A DNA stretch of 64,000 nt from Chitinophaga sp. CF418. Its GTDB lineage: Bacteria > Bacteroidota > Bacteroidia > Chitinophagales > Chitinophagaceae. Location: the NCBI RefSeq assembly GCF_900142925.1, contig NZ_FRCN01000007.1, positions 310,001-374,000 of the forward strand. The letters run 5' to 3'. Below the pieces are notes generated by a model that was given only the letters and a program-made list of their open reading frames with translations, was not told the origin of the DNA and ran no database searches. This document shows, in pieces, positions 36,050 to 44,438 of the stretch. Numbering within the stretch: the first letter of the stretch is position 1; each line of letters starts with the position of its first letter. The position numbers were made by a program, and so were the translations under genes.

Positions 36050-36056
36050 TTTCAGT

Positions 36057-36073
36057 GTGCCCAGAACAGGAAT
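36057..36073. repeat. Right attachment site at the tRNA-Leu 3' end
   Basis: Seventeen bases identical to 8682-8698. The site covers the acceptor stem 3' strand and part of the T arm, so the island's own copy restores an intact tRNA after insertion. Confidence 0.8.
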
Positions 36074-36141
36074 CGAACCTGCACTCCGTTGCCGAAACAA
36101 GATTTTGAGTCTAGCGCGTCTACCAGTTCCGCCATCTGGGC
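36058..36141 (-). tRNA. tRNA-Leu (anticodon CAA)
   Basis: Acceptor stem GCCCAGA (from 36141) pairs with TCTGGGC (to 36059), with A as discriminator. The D arm starts TGGCGGAACTGGTAGACGCG. The anticodon loop is CTCAAAA, giving CAA, which reads UUG. A long variable arm is present, as in Leu tRNAs, and the T arm contains GGTTCGAATCC. CCA is not encoded. The 3' end is the island's insertion site. Confidence 0.95.
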
Positions 36142-36169
36142 AAGGCAACTGTCCTTCAGTTGCGGGTTG

Positions 36170-36200
36170 CAAATGTAGCTAATTTATTCAAAATACCAAA
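36170..36200 (-). promoter_or_regulatory. Bacteroidota-type promoter of tRNA-Leu
   Basis: On the minus strand TTTGG (36200-36196) is followed after 18 bases by TACATTTG (36177-36170), a full match to the TTTG/TAnnTTTG consensus of Bacteroidota sigma factors. It lies about 30 bases before the tRNA 5' end. Confidence 0.75.
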
Positions 36201-36450
36201 TATTTTTTATACTCCGGCTCCGCCAGCCAATGCCCATTCCCGGGCCGCAAAACATATTATTAAAATCCCCCATCTCCAGACTTACCTTATAGCCCCCGCA
36301 CTTCAATCATTACCCCCAATGACCAGCATCACCTTTTAAAACCATCTATATAAGTACCTTTATATTCGCTATAGTACACGAAATCGCCTGAGGCCGGCCG
36401 AGGCGGGTGTACGTAGTCGAAAACTATTTGATCGCCATAAATCCGTCGAT
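36201..36450. other. Intergenic region upstream of the stress-protein gene
   Basis: No gene seen. AT-rich next to the tRNA promoter, then CCCCC-rich near 36240-36320. The gene at 36451 must be transcribed from here, but no clear box was identified. Confidence 0.4.
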
Positions 36451-37296
36451 ATGAAAACAATATTAGCACTTACTGATTTTTCTGAATGTGCAAATAACGC
36501 AGTTAATTTTGCAGTACAGTCTGCGAAAATACTTCCCGCAGAAATTATCCTGCTTCATGCCTTTAATGTGCAGTCCGACCTTTATACGGAGTATGTGGGA
36601 TTGGAAAAGGAATTTAACAATTCACTTCATGACGATGCCAGTAAAAAATTACTGGATATCAAAACAAGTATTGAAGAAACTGAGCAGGTTACCGTAAGCA
36701 CCAAACTATTCAAGGGTACGGTAAAAGACGCTGTAGAGGAAGCTGTTGGCGTGACAGACGTTGATCTTATCGTAATGGGCGCCATGGGGGCCAGTTGGTT
36801 GAAAGAGAAGCTCTGGGGCAGTACCACTGCTTCCATCATCGGCAGTACAGACGTACCTGTTATGGCAGTGCCTCACGGATACGAATGGAAGAAGCCCGAA
36901 AAGATGTTGCTGGCAACAAATCATTTTGAGAAAGAACCTGATATATTAAATTACATCTTTGAAATGGCAGATTTGTACATGGCCCGGTTACAGGTGACTG
37001 TATTTACAGGCGAAAGTGAGAAAACCGCTTCTTCTCTGGCGCATTTCCGCAATATACCCAAGTATGAAAAATTGCTGCAACGCCACTATCCTGAAGATAC
37101 ACTTACTATCTCACATCTTTATGGACCAGAGTTTGAGGAAACGCTTCAGAAATATATAAAGGAAAAAGAAATAGACATATTGGTAATGATCACTTACCAA
37201 GAGGATGAAGGCATCTGGAGCAGGTTATTCCATCCCAGCAAAACAAAAAGTATGAGCTATCATACCTCGATTCCATTGCTGGCTATACCTGCATGA
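36451..37296 (+). CDS. Tandem universal stress protein (UspA family)
   Basis: Two Usp domains in tandem, 281 residues. The first begins MKTILALTDFSECANNAV and has VDLIVMGAMGASWLKEKL followed by GSTTASIIGSTDVPVMAVP, close to the ATP-binding G-2x-G-9x-G[ST] motif of ATP-binding members. The second domain (from PEKMLLATNHFEKE) is more divergent and has lost the glycine motif (IDILVMITYQEDEGIW). The family acts in the cytoplasm in survival under stress. It is separate from the CysQ gene by about 55 bases and may share a transcript. Bacteroidota usually carry many such genes. Confidence 0.92.
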   Translation: MKTILALTDFSECANNAVNFAVQSAKILPAEIILLHAFNVQSDLYTEYVGLEKEFNNSLHDDASKKLLDIKTSIEETEQVTVSTKLFKGTVKDAVEEAVGVTDVDLIVMGAMGASWLKEKLWGSTTASIIGSTDVPVMAVPHGYEWKKPEKMLLATNHFEKEPDILNYIFEMADLYMARLQVTVFTGESEKTASSLAHFRNIPKYEKLLQRHYPEDTLTISHLYGPEFEETLQKYIKEKEIDILVMITYQEDEGIWSRLFHPSKTKSMSYHTSIPLLAIPA

Positions 37297-37351
37297 GGAA
37301 TATTTTGTATTTTTAGTTCATATTAGATCATCAGTTTCAAAAATATCATCG

Positions 37352-38122
37352 TTGAAAGAATTGCTTGAGCTAGCAGAAAATGCAGCGATCGAGGCTGGAA
37401 AAGCAGTCATGGATGTGTATGACTCCGCCGGATTTCACGTGGAAATGAAGCAAGGCGAAATGCCGGTGACAACAGCCGACAGGCTTTCGCATGATATCAT
37501 CACCAGGTGTCTCAAAACTACAGAACTGCCGGTGTTGTCTGAAGAAGGCAGGGATATTGCGTATCAGGAAAGAAAGGACTGGGACTATTTTTGGCTCATA
37601 GATCCTCTGGATGGTACAAAAGAGTTCATTAGGAAAAACGGCGAATTCACCATAAATATAGCCTTGATGTTAAAGAATAAACCGGTGGCAGGTGCTATCT
37701 ATGCACCCTCCAGGGATCTTTTGTATCTGGGTAGTGAAGATACTGGTGTTTATAAATATGAACAGGGTGAAAGGGTGGAATTTGCACTGTCGACTCAAAG
37801 ACGCAGTATGAATGATCTGCTGGATATGCGGGAAATAACCGCTATTGTTTCCAGATCCCACTTGTCGCCTGAAACAAATAAGTTCCTCGGGCAATTTTCA
37901 AATGTCACCGATACAACAATGGGCAGCTCACTTAAGTTCATGCTGCTGCTGGAAGGCAAAGCCGATATTTATCCCAGGTTAGGACCAACGATGGAGTGGG
38001 ACACGGCTGCAGCACATGCCATTTTAAATGCCTCAGGCAGGGGAGTATACCAAATGGATCTGCAATCAGAACTTGATTATAACAAACGGGAGCTGACAAA
38101 CCCGTTCTTTGTCGCATTTTAG
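37352..38122 (+). CDS. cysQ: 3'(2'),5'-bisphosphate nucleotidase
   Basis: An inositol-monophosphatase-fold enzyme with the CysQ metal motifs: PVTTADRLSHD near the N-terminus, LPVLSEEGRD, the hallmark WLIDPLDGTKEFI followed by NGEFTINIAL, and near the C-terminus MEWDTAAAHAIL. It hydrolyses 3'-phosphoadenosine 5'-phosphate to AMP in sulfur assimilation and recycling, with Mg2+. The length of 256 is normal. No ATG lies in frame before the conserved N-terminus, so the TTG at 37352 is taken as start. The 3' end overlaps the end of the convergent kinase-like gene by four bases. Confidence 0.92.
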   Translation: MKELLELAENAAIEAGKAVMDVYDSAGFHVEMKQGEMPVTTADRLSHDIITRCLKTTELPVLSEEGRDIAYQERKDWDYFWLIDPLDGTKEFIRKNGEFTINIALMLKNKPVAGAIYAPSRDLLYLGSEDTGVYKYEQGERVEFALSTQRRSMNDLLDMREITAIVSRSHLSPETNKFLGQFSNVTDTTMGSSLKFMLLLEGKADIYPRLGPTMEWDTAAAHAILNASGRGVYQMDLQSELDYNKRELTNPFFVAF

Positions 38123-39126
38123 GCCAGTTGGCTAACATAATGTTCCATTAAGCTGAGATACTTTTCAGTTTGCGTCAGGCATTCTTTTTTTGTAGTGATA
38201 TCGGCAGCACTGCCGGCCCTTAAACTATTAACTTTTGCCCTGACATTAGCCCGGTAACTTTTATAATAGATAAAAAGCTGCGCTTCTTCCTGCGTTCTCA
38301 TGGAAGGGAAAATACTGTTGTAGCGTTTAATGAACAGATTTGACAGGTCCTGCCTGTGGGAAGCATCCAGGTCCATACATAGGAAAGCAACCTCATTCAA
38401 TACATCAATCTGCCGGAAATTATCATTGAATTCAATGCAGTCAAAAGGTTGAGGTGTAGATAGCAGAAAGATATTTCTCGTGTGCAGATCACCGTGACAA
38501 TCCCTGAAAAATCCTTCATTCAGTCTGTTCTGTAATAATGACCTGCATTTCTTCATAAATATATCCGAAGCGTTTATTGCCTTTTCAATAATAGTATGAC
38601 AATGCTTGTCAAGGTTTTCGCTTAAAAAAGGTTTAACTGTTCCCAGGTCATTAAATTCCTGCTGAATTTCCATGACATCCTTTTCGTAAATAATGTTTGT
38701 CTTTTTATGAAATGTGGCGATCTTTTCTGTCAACCGGATAATATCATCAGTAGTTACTTTATTGTCTGCCAACAATACATCCATTTGCAGGCTTCTGTCG
38801 ATCTTCCGCATTTTTACCGCAAAATCAATTATATCACCTTCCTTTTGACCAATGGAATAGCAGCCTGAATTTACTATTACAGGGACTACATCCAGATATA
38901 TATCTTCGGTAAGCCTTTTATTTAGTGATACTTCCCTTTCGCAGTAATATTTGCGCTTCTGAAGGGTGGAGAAGTCAAGGAACGAATATGTAATCGGCTT
39001 TTTGATTTTATATACATAATGCTCGCCTATCAAAACCCATGATATATGTGTTTCAATAAGGTCGGGCCTTATATGTAGCAACGCGTACTCCTGCTCAATT
39101 AGTTTATCAATTTCATTTTTTGTCAT
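38119..39126 (-). CDS. Aminoglycoside phosphotransferase (APH)-like kinase
   Basis: A choline/aminoglycoside-kinase-fold protein. The catalytic loop is FFRDCHGDLHTRNIFL (the HGDxxxxN motif), and the metal-binding acidic residue lies in FDCIEFNDNFRQIDVLNE. The N-lobe has HYVYKIKKPITYSFLDF with the ATP-binding Lys. In many genomes this domain is fused to a P-loop kinase; here the two are separate overlapping genes. Mycobacterial relatives of the fused form (Rv2004c) belong to the dormancy regulon along with stress proteins, which fits the neighbour at 36451. The start at 39126 (MTKNEIDKLIEQEY) is preferred to the ATG at 39147, whose extra residues are not conserved-looking. The substrate is unknown. 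Confidence 0.8.
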   Translation of the reverse strand: MTKNEIDKLIEQEYALLHIRPDLIETHISWVLIGEHYVYKIKKPITYSFLDFSTLQKRKYYCEREVSLNKRLTEDIYLDVVPVIVNSGCYSIGQKEGDIIDFAVKMRKIDRSLQMDVLLADNKVTTDDIIRLTEKIATFHKKTNIIYEKDVMEIQQEFNDLGTVKPFLSENLDKHCHTIIEKAINASDIFMKKCRSLLQNRLNEGFFRDCHGDLHTRNIFLLSTPQPFDCIEFNDNFRQIDVLNEVAFLCMDLDASHRQDLSNLFIKRYNSIFPSMRTQEEAQLFIYYKSYRANVRAKVNSLRAGSAADITTKKECLTQTEKYLSLMEHYVSQLA

Positions 39127-39610
39127 CTTGCAGATGGATGTAATCAATTGCTCGTTGTAGCATATCTGTTATGTTTTTATCGGTTGACTGCAATATCAGG
39201 TGTTCTCTCTCCAAAGGTTCCCACTGGGCCTTTACAATATGGTAAACTTTAAAATCAGCTTCGCTGTCCTCTCTCTTCTGTTGTAATCTTTCCTGTATCA
39301 AAGCCTCCGGTGCCTGTACTTCAATGAAAGTAATGCCGTCTTTTGCTTCCAGAATGAATTTTCTTCTGATATCCTTCCTGTAAAAAGTCCCATCTAGTAC
39401 GATATCTTTCTTTCGTTGTACGGCCGCTTGCATTTTTTGTAGCATTTCATCATATACCGATAGCTTTTCGTCCGTTGAATAGGTTCTGGTGTTGATCATG
39501 GCTTTTCTAAGTCTGTCGGTATTGATATACATTGCGTTGATGGAAGTTGCCAGCCGTTCGGCAAAATAACTTTTCCCTGAGCCTGGTAGCCCCATAATAA
39601 TTATAACCAT
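39113..39610 (-). CDS. P-loop AAA_33 kinase, partner of the APH-like protein
   Basis: A small nucleotide-kinase-like protein. Walker A is GLPGSGKSYFAERL; DIVLDGTFYRKDIRRKF is the lid/substrate region, with Asp as Walker-B-type residue; and Arg-rich LIQERLQQKREDSEAD forms the closing part. It overlaps the APH-like gene by 14 bases, so the two are translationally coupled. In other bacteria the same two domains are one polypeptide, so this looks like a split version of that bifunctional kinase. The protein substrate or small molecule is unknown. Confidence 0.8.
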   Translation of the reverse strand: MVIIIMGLPGSGKSYFAERLATSINAMYINTDRLRKAMINTRTYSTDEKLSVYDEMLQKMQAAVQRKKDIVLDGTFYRKDIRRKFILEAKDGITFIEVQAPEALIQERLQQKREDSEADFKVYHIVKAQWEPLEREHLILQSTDKNITDMLQRAIDYIHLQDDKK

Positions 39611-39960
39611 AGGTTTAACTATTTCCCGAAGTAAAGAGAATTTAATGAACGGATCAAATAAGAATTGTCGATCACTTTACGCAGGGCTACCACCTGCTAT
39701 TTCCGGGAGAGCCGTCGGTATGTTCGGATCCTTTACAGGAGTGATTTCAGGCTTGCCCGGGCGATACTGGTGGAAGAGATTTGTCGTTATTATTTTCAGA
39801 CATTTATAAAACAGGTTAGAACGCAACGCTATGTATGCAAGGCTATTGATGAGGTCCTCCAAGGAAAGACCATATCCTTACCCTCCCAAGCCGCGGCCCA
39901 GGGGTGTCAACCTCAAAAGTAATGCCCGGGTATGAAACGGTAGCGCCGCATCGGCCCGCC
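39611..39960. other. Intergenic region with a dispersed repeat
   Basis: A plus-strand open frame (39665-39922) contains LARAILVEEICRYYFQTFIK and CKAIDEVLQGKTISLPSQ, which is protein-like, but a minus-strand frame covers the same bases and neither has a good start. The repeat at 39902-39938 lies at its end. No confident gene. Confidence 0.35.
39902..39938. repeat. Dispersed hairpin repeat, copy 1
   Basis: GGGTGTCAACCTCAAAAG, then TAATGCCCGG and TATGAAAC, closely matching the element at 49120-49157 (GGGTATCAACCTCAAAAG, TGATGCCCG, GTGAAAC). The second copy folds into a 9-bp stem; this one only partly. Confidence 0.6.
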
Positions 39961-40230
39961 TTAATAATTAAGGCCGTTCCGCCAGCGTTTCAGGTGGGGA
40001 AGGGTGTTAACGGCCATGGAGATAACATCCTGTCCTATATGCCGCTTTTCCATTTCAGTTTTAACTACAGTCCGCATTTCATCCAGCGTCATATTCGGTG
40101 TCGTGAATGCGCCGTTCTGATAGCAGTACTTACAATATTCCTTACTGGGAGATCCGTCTTTTTCAGTACCGGCCATTGCTGGATCATCAATCGGCATGCT
40201 GCAGCTTTGGCAGAATTTTGCTGTATTCAT
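39961..40230 (-). CDS. Zinc ribbon protein (zinc_ribbon_2-like)
   Basis: Residues 5-36 form a zinc ribbon typical of this family: FCQSCSMPIDDPAMAG, then SKEYCKYCYQNGAF, with two CxxC pairs. The rest (NMTLDEMRTVVKTEMEKRHI) is helical. The 89-residue size is normal. These small cytoplasmic proteins are widespread in Bacteroidota and Firmicutes; their role is not known. It follows the baeRF-type gene by 18 bases on the same strand, suggesting a shared transcript. Confidence 0.85.
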   Translation of the reverse strand: MNTAKFCQSCSMPIDDPAMAGTEKDGSPSKEYCKYCYQNGAFTTPNMTLDEMRTVVKTEMEKRHIGQDVISMAVNTLPHLKRWRNGLNY

Positions 40231-40248
40231 AATAGTGATTTTATATAA

Positions 40249-41370
40249 TCAGTATCTTGTGATGAGAGAAATGTGCTCGTGCTCATCCAATGCGCCATTG
40301 TTAACAAATACTATATCCCCGCCTTTTTCTATAGCAAGTCTTAATACCTGGTCAACAGCGTCTATTACTATATGGTGTGCCTTCTTGCTTCCTCTGAGGT
40401 GTAGCTTACCGGTTTGGTCATCAATGAAAGCCGGACAGGTATAGTCTTTCTCAACTATCAGCCGGTAACCGCGGCCTTCATTGACAGCGGCCCAGACATC
40501 CCTCATGCCGTCCACCGCATGATGTTGCCATTCTTCCTGTATCAGTTGTAACATAATTGATTGTTGCTTTTCGTCTATCCATGACTTTACTGCTTGCCAA
40601 ACGCGTTTTTCAAGCGTTTTTACAGCTACATTTGAGTAATTGCCATTGACAGTGGTTATAATATTCTTTTGATGGGCACTTACATCCTGCAACATGGAAA
40701 TATCCTTTTGAGGCCCCACCACTACTAGAGGCAAATCTCCAAGGTAGGAAGAGAGCAACTGATCCGTCTCGCGGTAAAAGCTCTTCACACGATTGGCCTC
40801 ATTAGTGGATTTATCCCCCTCAAAGCCTTGTACAGCCGATTGCCCGGAATGGAAACCGGCTTTTGCTGGTTTGTTGTATTCGTAATCATCATGGAAATGC
40901 CGGGGGAGTACACCGTCATTTACTTCCTCTAAGCTGTTAAGACGGCCCTTGTAACACTGGACTGCTTTTTCATTCACATGCAGCACCATGTAGCTGATGG
41001 CATAATGCTCCAGGTACAATAATTCCCGGACGGAAAAGGCGTCCCCGATATCAACCTTTTTCTGCACGGGGAAAAAGAACTTGACCAGTTTGCTGTAACC
41101 AGGAGATACATAAAACCCCAGCCCTTCAGCCGTAAGATCATAATGCTGGTCAAAGTCATCCAGCAATGCCCGCAGGGACTCCAGCAGGGGCGCTGCCTCC
41201 TTCGGATACATATTTTGCAGGAAATCGTCTGCTTCCTGAATAGCATTTCCTGCGATCAGTAACGCAGCCTTTTTGTCGAGGGGACCAGTTTCCTGCAGCG
41301 ATACTATGATAGTCACATAAGGTGCATTTGTCCCTTGTTGTTGCATAATGCTTAATTCGTCTTTTGTCAT
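40249..41370 (-). CDS. Bacterial archaeo-eukaryotic release factor family 3 (baeRF_3) protein
   Basis: A 373-residue eRF1-like protein: an N-terminal domain with YVTIIVSLQETGPLDKKAA, a middle part with LGFYVSPGYSKLVKFFFPV and LYLEHYAISYMVLHVNEKAV, and a C-terminal part with GDLPLVVVGPQKDISMLQD and RGYRLIVEKDYTCPAFI. The ending VNNGALDEHEHISLITRY is typical. These proteins are predicted to act on stalled or stressed ribosomes, by analogy with eRF1/Pelota, but direct evidence is limited. Bacteroidota stress-related operons often carry them. Here the zinc ribbon gene follows on the same strand. Confidence 0.8.
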   Translation of the reverse strand: MTKDELSIMQQQGTNAPYVTIIVSLQETGPLDKKAALLIAGNAIQEADDFLQNMYPKEAAPLLESLRALLDDFDQHYDLTAEGLGFYVSPGYSKLVKFFFPVQKKVDIGDAFSVRELLYLEHYAISYMVLHVNEKAVQCYKGRLNSLEEVNDGVLPRHFHDDYEYNKPAKAGFHSGQSAVQGFEGDKSTNEANRVKSFYRETDQLLSSYLGDLPLVVVGPQKDISMLQDVSAHQKNIITTVNGNYSNVAVKTLEKRVWQAVKSWIDEKQQSIMLQLIQEEWQHHAVDGMRDVWAAVNEGRGYRLIVEKDYTCPAFIDDQTGKLHLRGSKKAHHIVIDAVDQVLRLAIEKGGDIVFVNNGALDEHEHISLITRY

Positions 41371-41446
41371 AGCGTTTTGATTTGATAATGGTTAGGTAAA
41401 GTGTGTTAGGTGTCAGTACAGTTTACGGTCGGCTACAATGCTGTGG

Positions 41447-42208
41447 TCAGGACGCCAGCCATCCTCCGTCGACTGTCAATGAGTGACCCGTTACAAAAGA
41501 CGCAGCGTCAGAACACAACCAGACAACTGCCTCCGCTACCTCTTCCGGTTCACCAAACCGGCCAACTGGCTCCATTTCGATGAAACGTTGTTCCGCAACC
41601 TTGTCTCTTCCCGTGATCCTATCCACCATGGGCGTCCGTATAACCCCGGGACATACGGCGTTTATTCTTATACCTTGTTTTGCATTCTCCAGTGCGGCAG
41701 TCTTGGTAAGGCCTATTACTGCATGTTTGCTGGCTACATAGGCCCCCAGATTAGGAAAACCGATAAGTCCGGCTACTGATGCACAGTTGACAATGGCGCC
41801 CTTTCCCCGCCGCTGCATATGAGATAACTCATGTTTCATACAAAGCCAGACGCCGGTAAGATTTACTGCCAGCACCTTCTCCCAGTTTTCCTGGGTACAC
41901 TCATGAGTAGCAGCTGAAATGCCCTCTATGCCGGCATTGTTGAAAGCAAAGTCCAGTCTGCCATAAGTACTGAATGTCTTATCTATGAGCGTCGCAATAT
42001 CAGCCGCTTTTGACACGTCGCATGGTACAAAAATGGCTTTGCCTCCCATGGCAGCTATTTCTTTCATCGTTACCTGTTCCGCGTCCTCAATTAAGTCTGC
42101 TATAACTACACTGGCACCTCTCTTTGCAAAAGCAATAGCAGTTGCCCGGCCTATACCAAAGCTGCCTCCTGTTACTAATGCTACCTGTCCATTGAAGATC
42201 TTTTCCAT
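41447..42208 (-). CDS. Short-chain dehydrogenase/reductase
   Basis: A classical SDR of 253 residues. The coenzyme motif TGGSFGIGRATAIAFAKRG binds NAD(P), with an Asp (VVIADL) at the end of the second strand favouring NAD+. NNAG is present, the catalytic Ser is in VNCASVAGLIG, and Y-x-x-x-K is in GAYVASKHAVIG. The C-terminal VTGHSLTVDGGW is typical of the glucose 1-dehydrogenase-like branch. Substrate unknown. It is monocistronic, with about 280 bases of non-coding DNA on one side and 76 on the other. Confidence 0.9.
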   Translation of the reverse strand: MEKIFNGQVALVTGGSFGIGRATAIAFAKRGASVVIADLIEDAEQVTMKEIAAMGGKAIFVPCDVSKAADIATLIDKTFSTYGRLDFAFNNAGIEGISAATHECTQENWEKVLAVNLTGVWLCMKHELSHMQRRGKGAIVNCASVAGLIGFPNLGAYVASKHAVIGLTKTAALENAKQGIRINAVCPGVIRTPMVDRITGRDKVAEQRFIEMEPVGRFGEPEEVAEAVVWLCSDAASFVTGHSLTVDGGWLAS

Positions 42209-42490
42209 AAGAGTTTATTTTATTATGTTAAGGGAAAATGGCTCCGGCAGAGAACCGGAAGAGAGCAGTAATACTTAGTGATATCAAATTTATGCTTAGG
42301 AAAACTTGCAGCCAATGACAGGTATCAATGCAAATGATAATGAGAGTCATTTGATGGCGTATATAGGATCGCTTACTTTGTAATTGTCCGATATATTCAT
42401 GAAAAACAGATAGTGTGATCGTTAAGAAACCGCAGAGGAAGGAGGAACGGATACTCGGCAAGCTGACATAACACCTGTTGCCATAGTCAC

Positions 42491-43177
42491 CTAATGGACA
42501 TCAGGTATGATTTTCCCATCTTCCATTTGTATTCTCCTGTGCGTACGGGCAGCAAATTCCTGGTCATGCGTCACAATCAGCAGGGTCTGCTTATACTCTT
42601 CAGCAAGCTGCTTAAAAATGTCAAATACCAGCTCACTATTTTTCTTGTCAAGATTACCCGTGGGTTCGTCGCCCATGATGATACAGGGATCGTTGATCAG
42701 CGCCCTCGCTATAGCTATACGTTGCTTCTCACCTCCCGACACCTGGTTGGCTTTCTTATTGGCCAGTTTCTCAATCCCAAGCCTGGTCAGTTTCTCCATG
42801 GCGTGATGCTCCACTTGCTGTATAGGGTACCTGTTCAGCTTCAGCCCGGGTAACATCACATTATGCAGTACACTGAATTCATTAAGCAGGTAATGGAACT
42901 GAAATACAAACCCGATTTTCTCATTGCGCACCCTGGCTAGCATGGCCTCCGGCCTGTTGACCATCGATACATTGTCGATCAGCAGTTCCCCTTCGTAATC
43001 AGTATCCATGGTCGATAGTATGTACAACAAGGTCGACTTGCCGCAACCAGACTTACCGGTCACCGTTACAAACTCTCCCTTATTAACCTTGAAATTAATG
43101 TCGCTCAGCACCTTCACATCAACCGGATCGTGAAAGTATTTATTAATATTGCGGGCTTCAAGAATGATGTCTGCCAT
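42491..43177 (-). CDS. ABC exporter ATP-binding protein (MacB/LolD-type)
   Basis: The start at 43177 (MADIILEARNINKYFHD) is chosen; the longer frame would overlap the permease gene. Walker A GKSGCGKST, Q-loop FVFQFHYLLNE, signature VSGGEKQRIAIARAL and Walker B CIIMGDEPTGNLD are all present, followed by the switch His in LLIVTHDQEFA. It belongs to the branch that serves MacB/LolCDE/DevA-type exporters. The permease gene ends eight bases upstream and the fusion protein precedes that, so the three form one operon. It powers efflux or lipoprotein/peptide export from the periplasm side. Confidence 0.9.
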   Translation of the reverse strand: MADIILEARNINKYFHDPVDVKVLSDINFKVNKGEFVTVTGKSGCGKSTLLYILSTMDTDYEGELLIDNVSMVNRPEAMLARVRNEKIGFVFQFHYLLNEFSVLHNVMLPGLKLNRYPIQQVEHHAMEKLTRLGIEKLANKKANQVSGGEKQRIAIARALINDPCIIMGDEPTGNLDKKNSELVFDIFKQLAEEYKQTLLIVTHDQEFAARTHRRIQMEDGKIIPDVH

Positions 43178-43184
43178 ACTTATG

Positions 43185-44438
43185 TTATTTACCCCTGATG
43201 ATAACAACCGGATCGATCTTACTGGCCTTCCTGGATGGCAGCCAGCCGGCCAGGTAAGTGGATATGAGAGAGAAGGCGCCGCCAATGCAATAAATGAACG
43301 GATCATAACTCACCGGGTAAGTTTTCATAGTAGGTAAGGAGGTAGCATGGAAAGGTAACTGGTCTATTGCCAGCGACAACAGAAATCCCAGTATCAAACC
43401 CGCCAGCCCTCCGAAAATGCCAATGCTCATAGCAATAAAGATGAATATCCTTTTCACATCACGACCGGCAAAGCCTGTAGCTTTCAAAATAGCAATGGAA
43501 TCCATTTTTTCATAGATCAACATGTTGAGTATATTATAAATACCAAAACCGGATACCGTAAGCAACGTAATGCCTACAGCATAAGAAATGAGCGACCGGA
43601 TAAAGCTCCCCGTTTCAAATTCCGAATTGAGCGTATCTATATCCTGGGCACTGGTATTGAAAAGACGGCTGTACTCCCGTGCCAGGATAGGCGCCATGGT
43701 ACTGTTCTTCAGCCTGATCTGTATGTCTGTAAGATAATTACGCGTCTTGCCCAACAGCTTCTGTGCCGTTGCCAGGGAAGTAAAGCTTTGCACTTTATCG
43801 AAGTCCTGGATACCCGATTGCCATAGTGCTACTACTTTCAGTGGAAATCTTTCTCCCTCCGGCGTTGTGAGTTGCACCATCTCGCCCACATTAACAAGGA
43901 GGTTTTCTGCCAGGGCTTTACCAAGAATAATGCTGTTGGGCACTTTCTCAAGCGAAGAAGCATCGCCCTCCACAATATAGTCCGCGAAATGCAATAACGC
44001 ACTTTCCTGGTATTCTTCAATACCATTTACCGTAGCTGTTATATCGATTGTTCCTTCATTAAAAAAAGCCTGCATGACTATCTTGGAAGCAACTCCGGCA
44101 ACCCGTTTATCTCTGCGCAACGCTTCCAGGATAGCAATGCTGTTATAAATTTCCTGCCGGTGCCCGGTCGCTTTAATGGAGTGTATAAAATGGTGATCTG
44201 AGTGATAGTCCGGCGACAACTGGACAGGCTGAATGGCCGCCGGTTTAATTTCATTATACAGGCGTATGTCGGGCGTACGGTTCAGGAACAGGGAATCCAT
44301 CATCTCATTGAGCCCCTGCATAAATCCCAGCAGCGCTACAAACATGGTAATGCTGAAAGTAACGCCGATAGCGGCGATGAATGTTTGCCGCCATCGCGCC
44401 AACAATAACGACCTGGCAATACTAATGAGTAGTTTCAT
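43185..44438 (-). CDS. FtsX/MacB-type ABC permease
   Basis: The start at 44438 (MKLLISIARSLLLARWRQ) overlaps the stop of the fusion protein gene by ATGA. A first membrane helix (TFIAAIGVTFSITMFVALLG) is followed by a large periplasmic domain of ~220 residues. Three C-terminal helices come after it (ISYAVGITLLTVSGFGIYNI, FIAMSIGIFGGLAGLILGFL, IYCIGGAFSLISTYLAGWLP), as in FtsX-like permeases. The cytoplasmic motif EKMDSIAILKATGFAGRDV is typical. It couples ATP hydrolysis to movement of the periplasmic part rather than forming a classic channel. Substrate unknown. Confidence 0.9.
   Translation of the reverse strand: MKLLISIARSLLLARWRQTFIAAIGVTFSITMFVALLGFMQGLNEMMDSLFLNRTPDIRLYNEIKPAAIQPVQLSPDYHSDHHFIHSIKATGHRQEIYNSIAILEALRRDKRVAGVASKIVMQAFFNEGTIDITATVNGIEEYQESALLHFADYIVEGDASSLEKVPNSIILGKALAENLLVNVGEMVQLTTPEGERFPLKVVALWQSGIQDFDKVQSFTSLATAQKLLGKTRNYLTDIQIRLKNSTMAPILAREYSRLFNTSAQDIDTLNSEFETGSFIRSLISYAVGITLLTVSGFGIYNILNMLIYEKMDSIAILKATGFAGRDVKRIFIFIAMSIGIFGGLAGLILGFLLSLAIDQLPFHATSLPTMKTYPVSYDPFIYCIGGAFSLISTYLAGWLPSRKASKIDPVVIIRGK

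Larger units (their letters stand above)
8682..36073. mobile_element. Integrated genomic island in tRNA-Leu, about 27.4 kb
   Basis: The ends are a 17-nt direct repeat, GTGCCCAGAACAGGAAT, at 8682-8698 and 36057-36073. The right copy is the 3' end of tRNA-Leu. The left copy continues with AACCTG, as the tRNA does after one deleted base. A tyrosine recombinase is the last gene before the tRNA and a putative excisionase is next to it. Integrase-arm-like TTAGTCA repeats occur inside both ends and nearby. There are no conjugation or phage structural genes, so it is a mobilisable or satellite-type island. The cargo is defence systems, a polymorphic toxin locus and orphan immunity genes. Confidence 0.8.
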
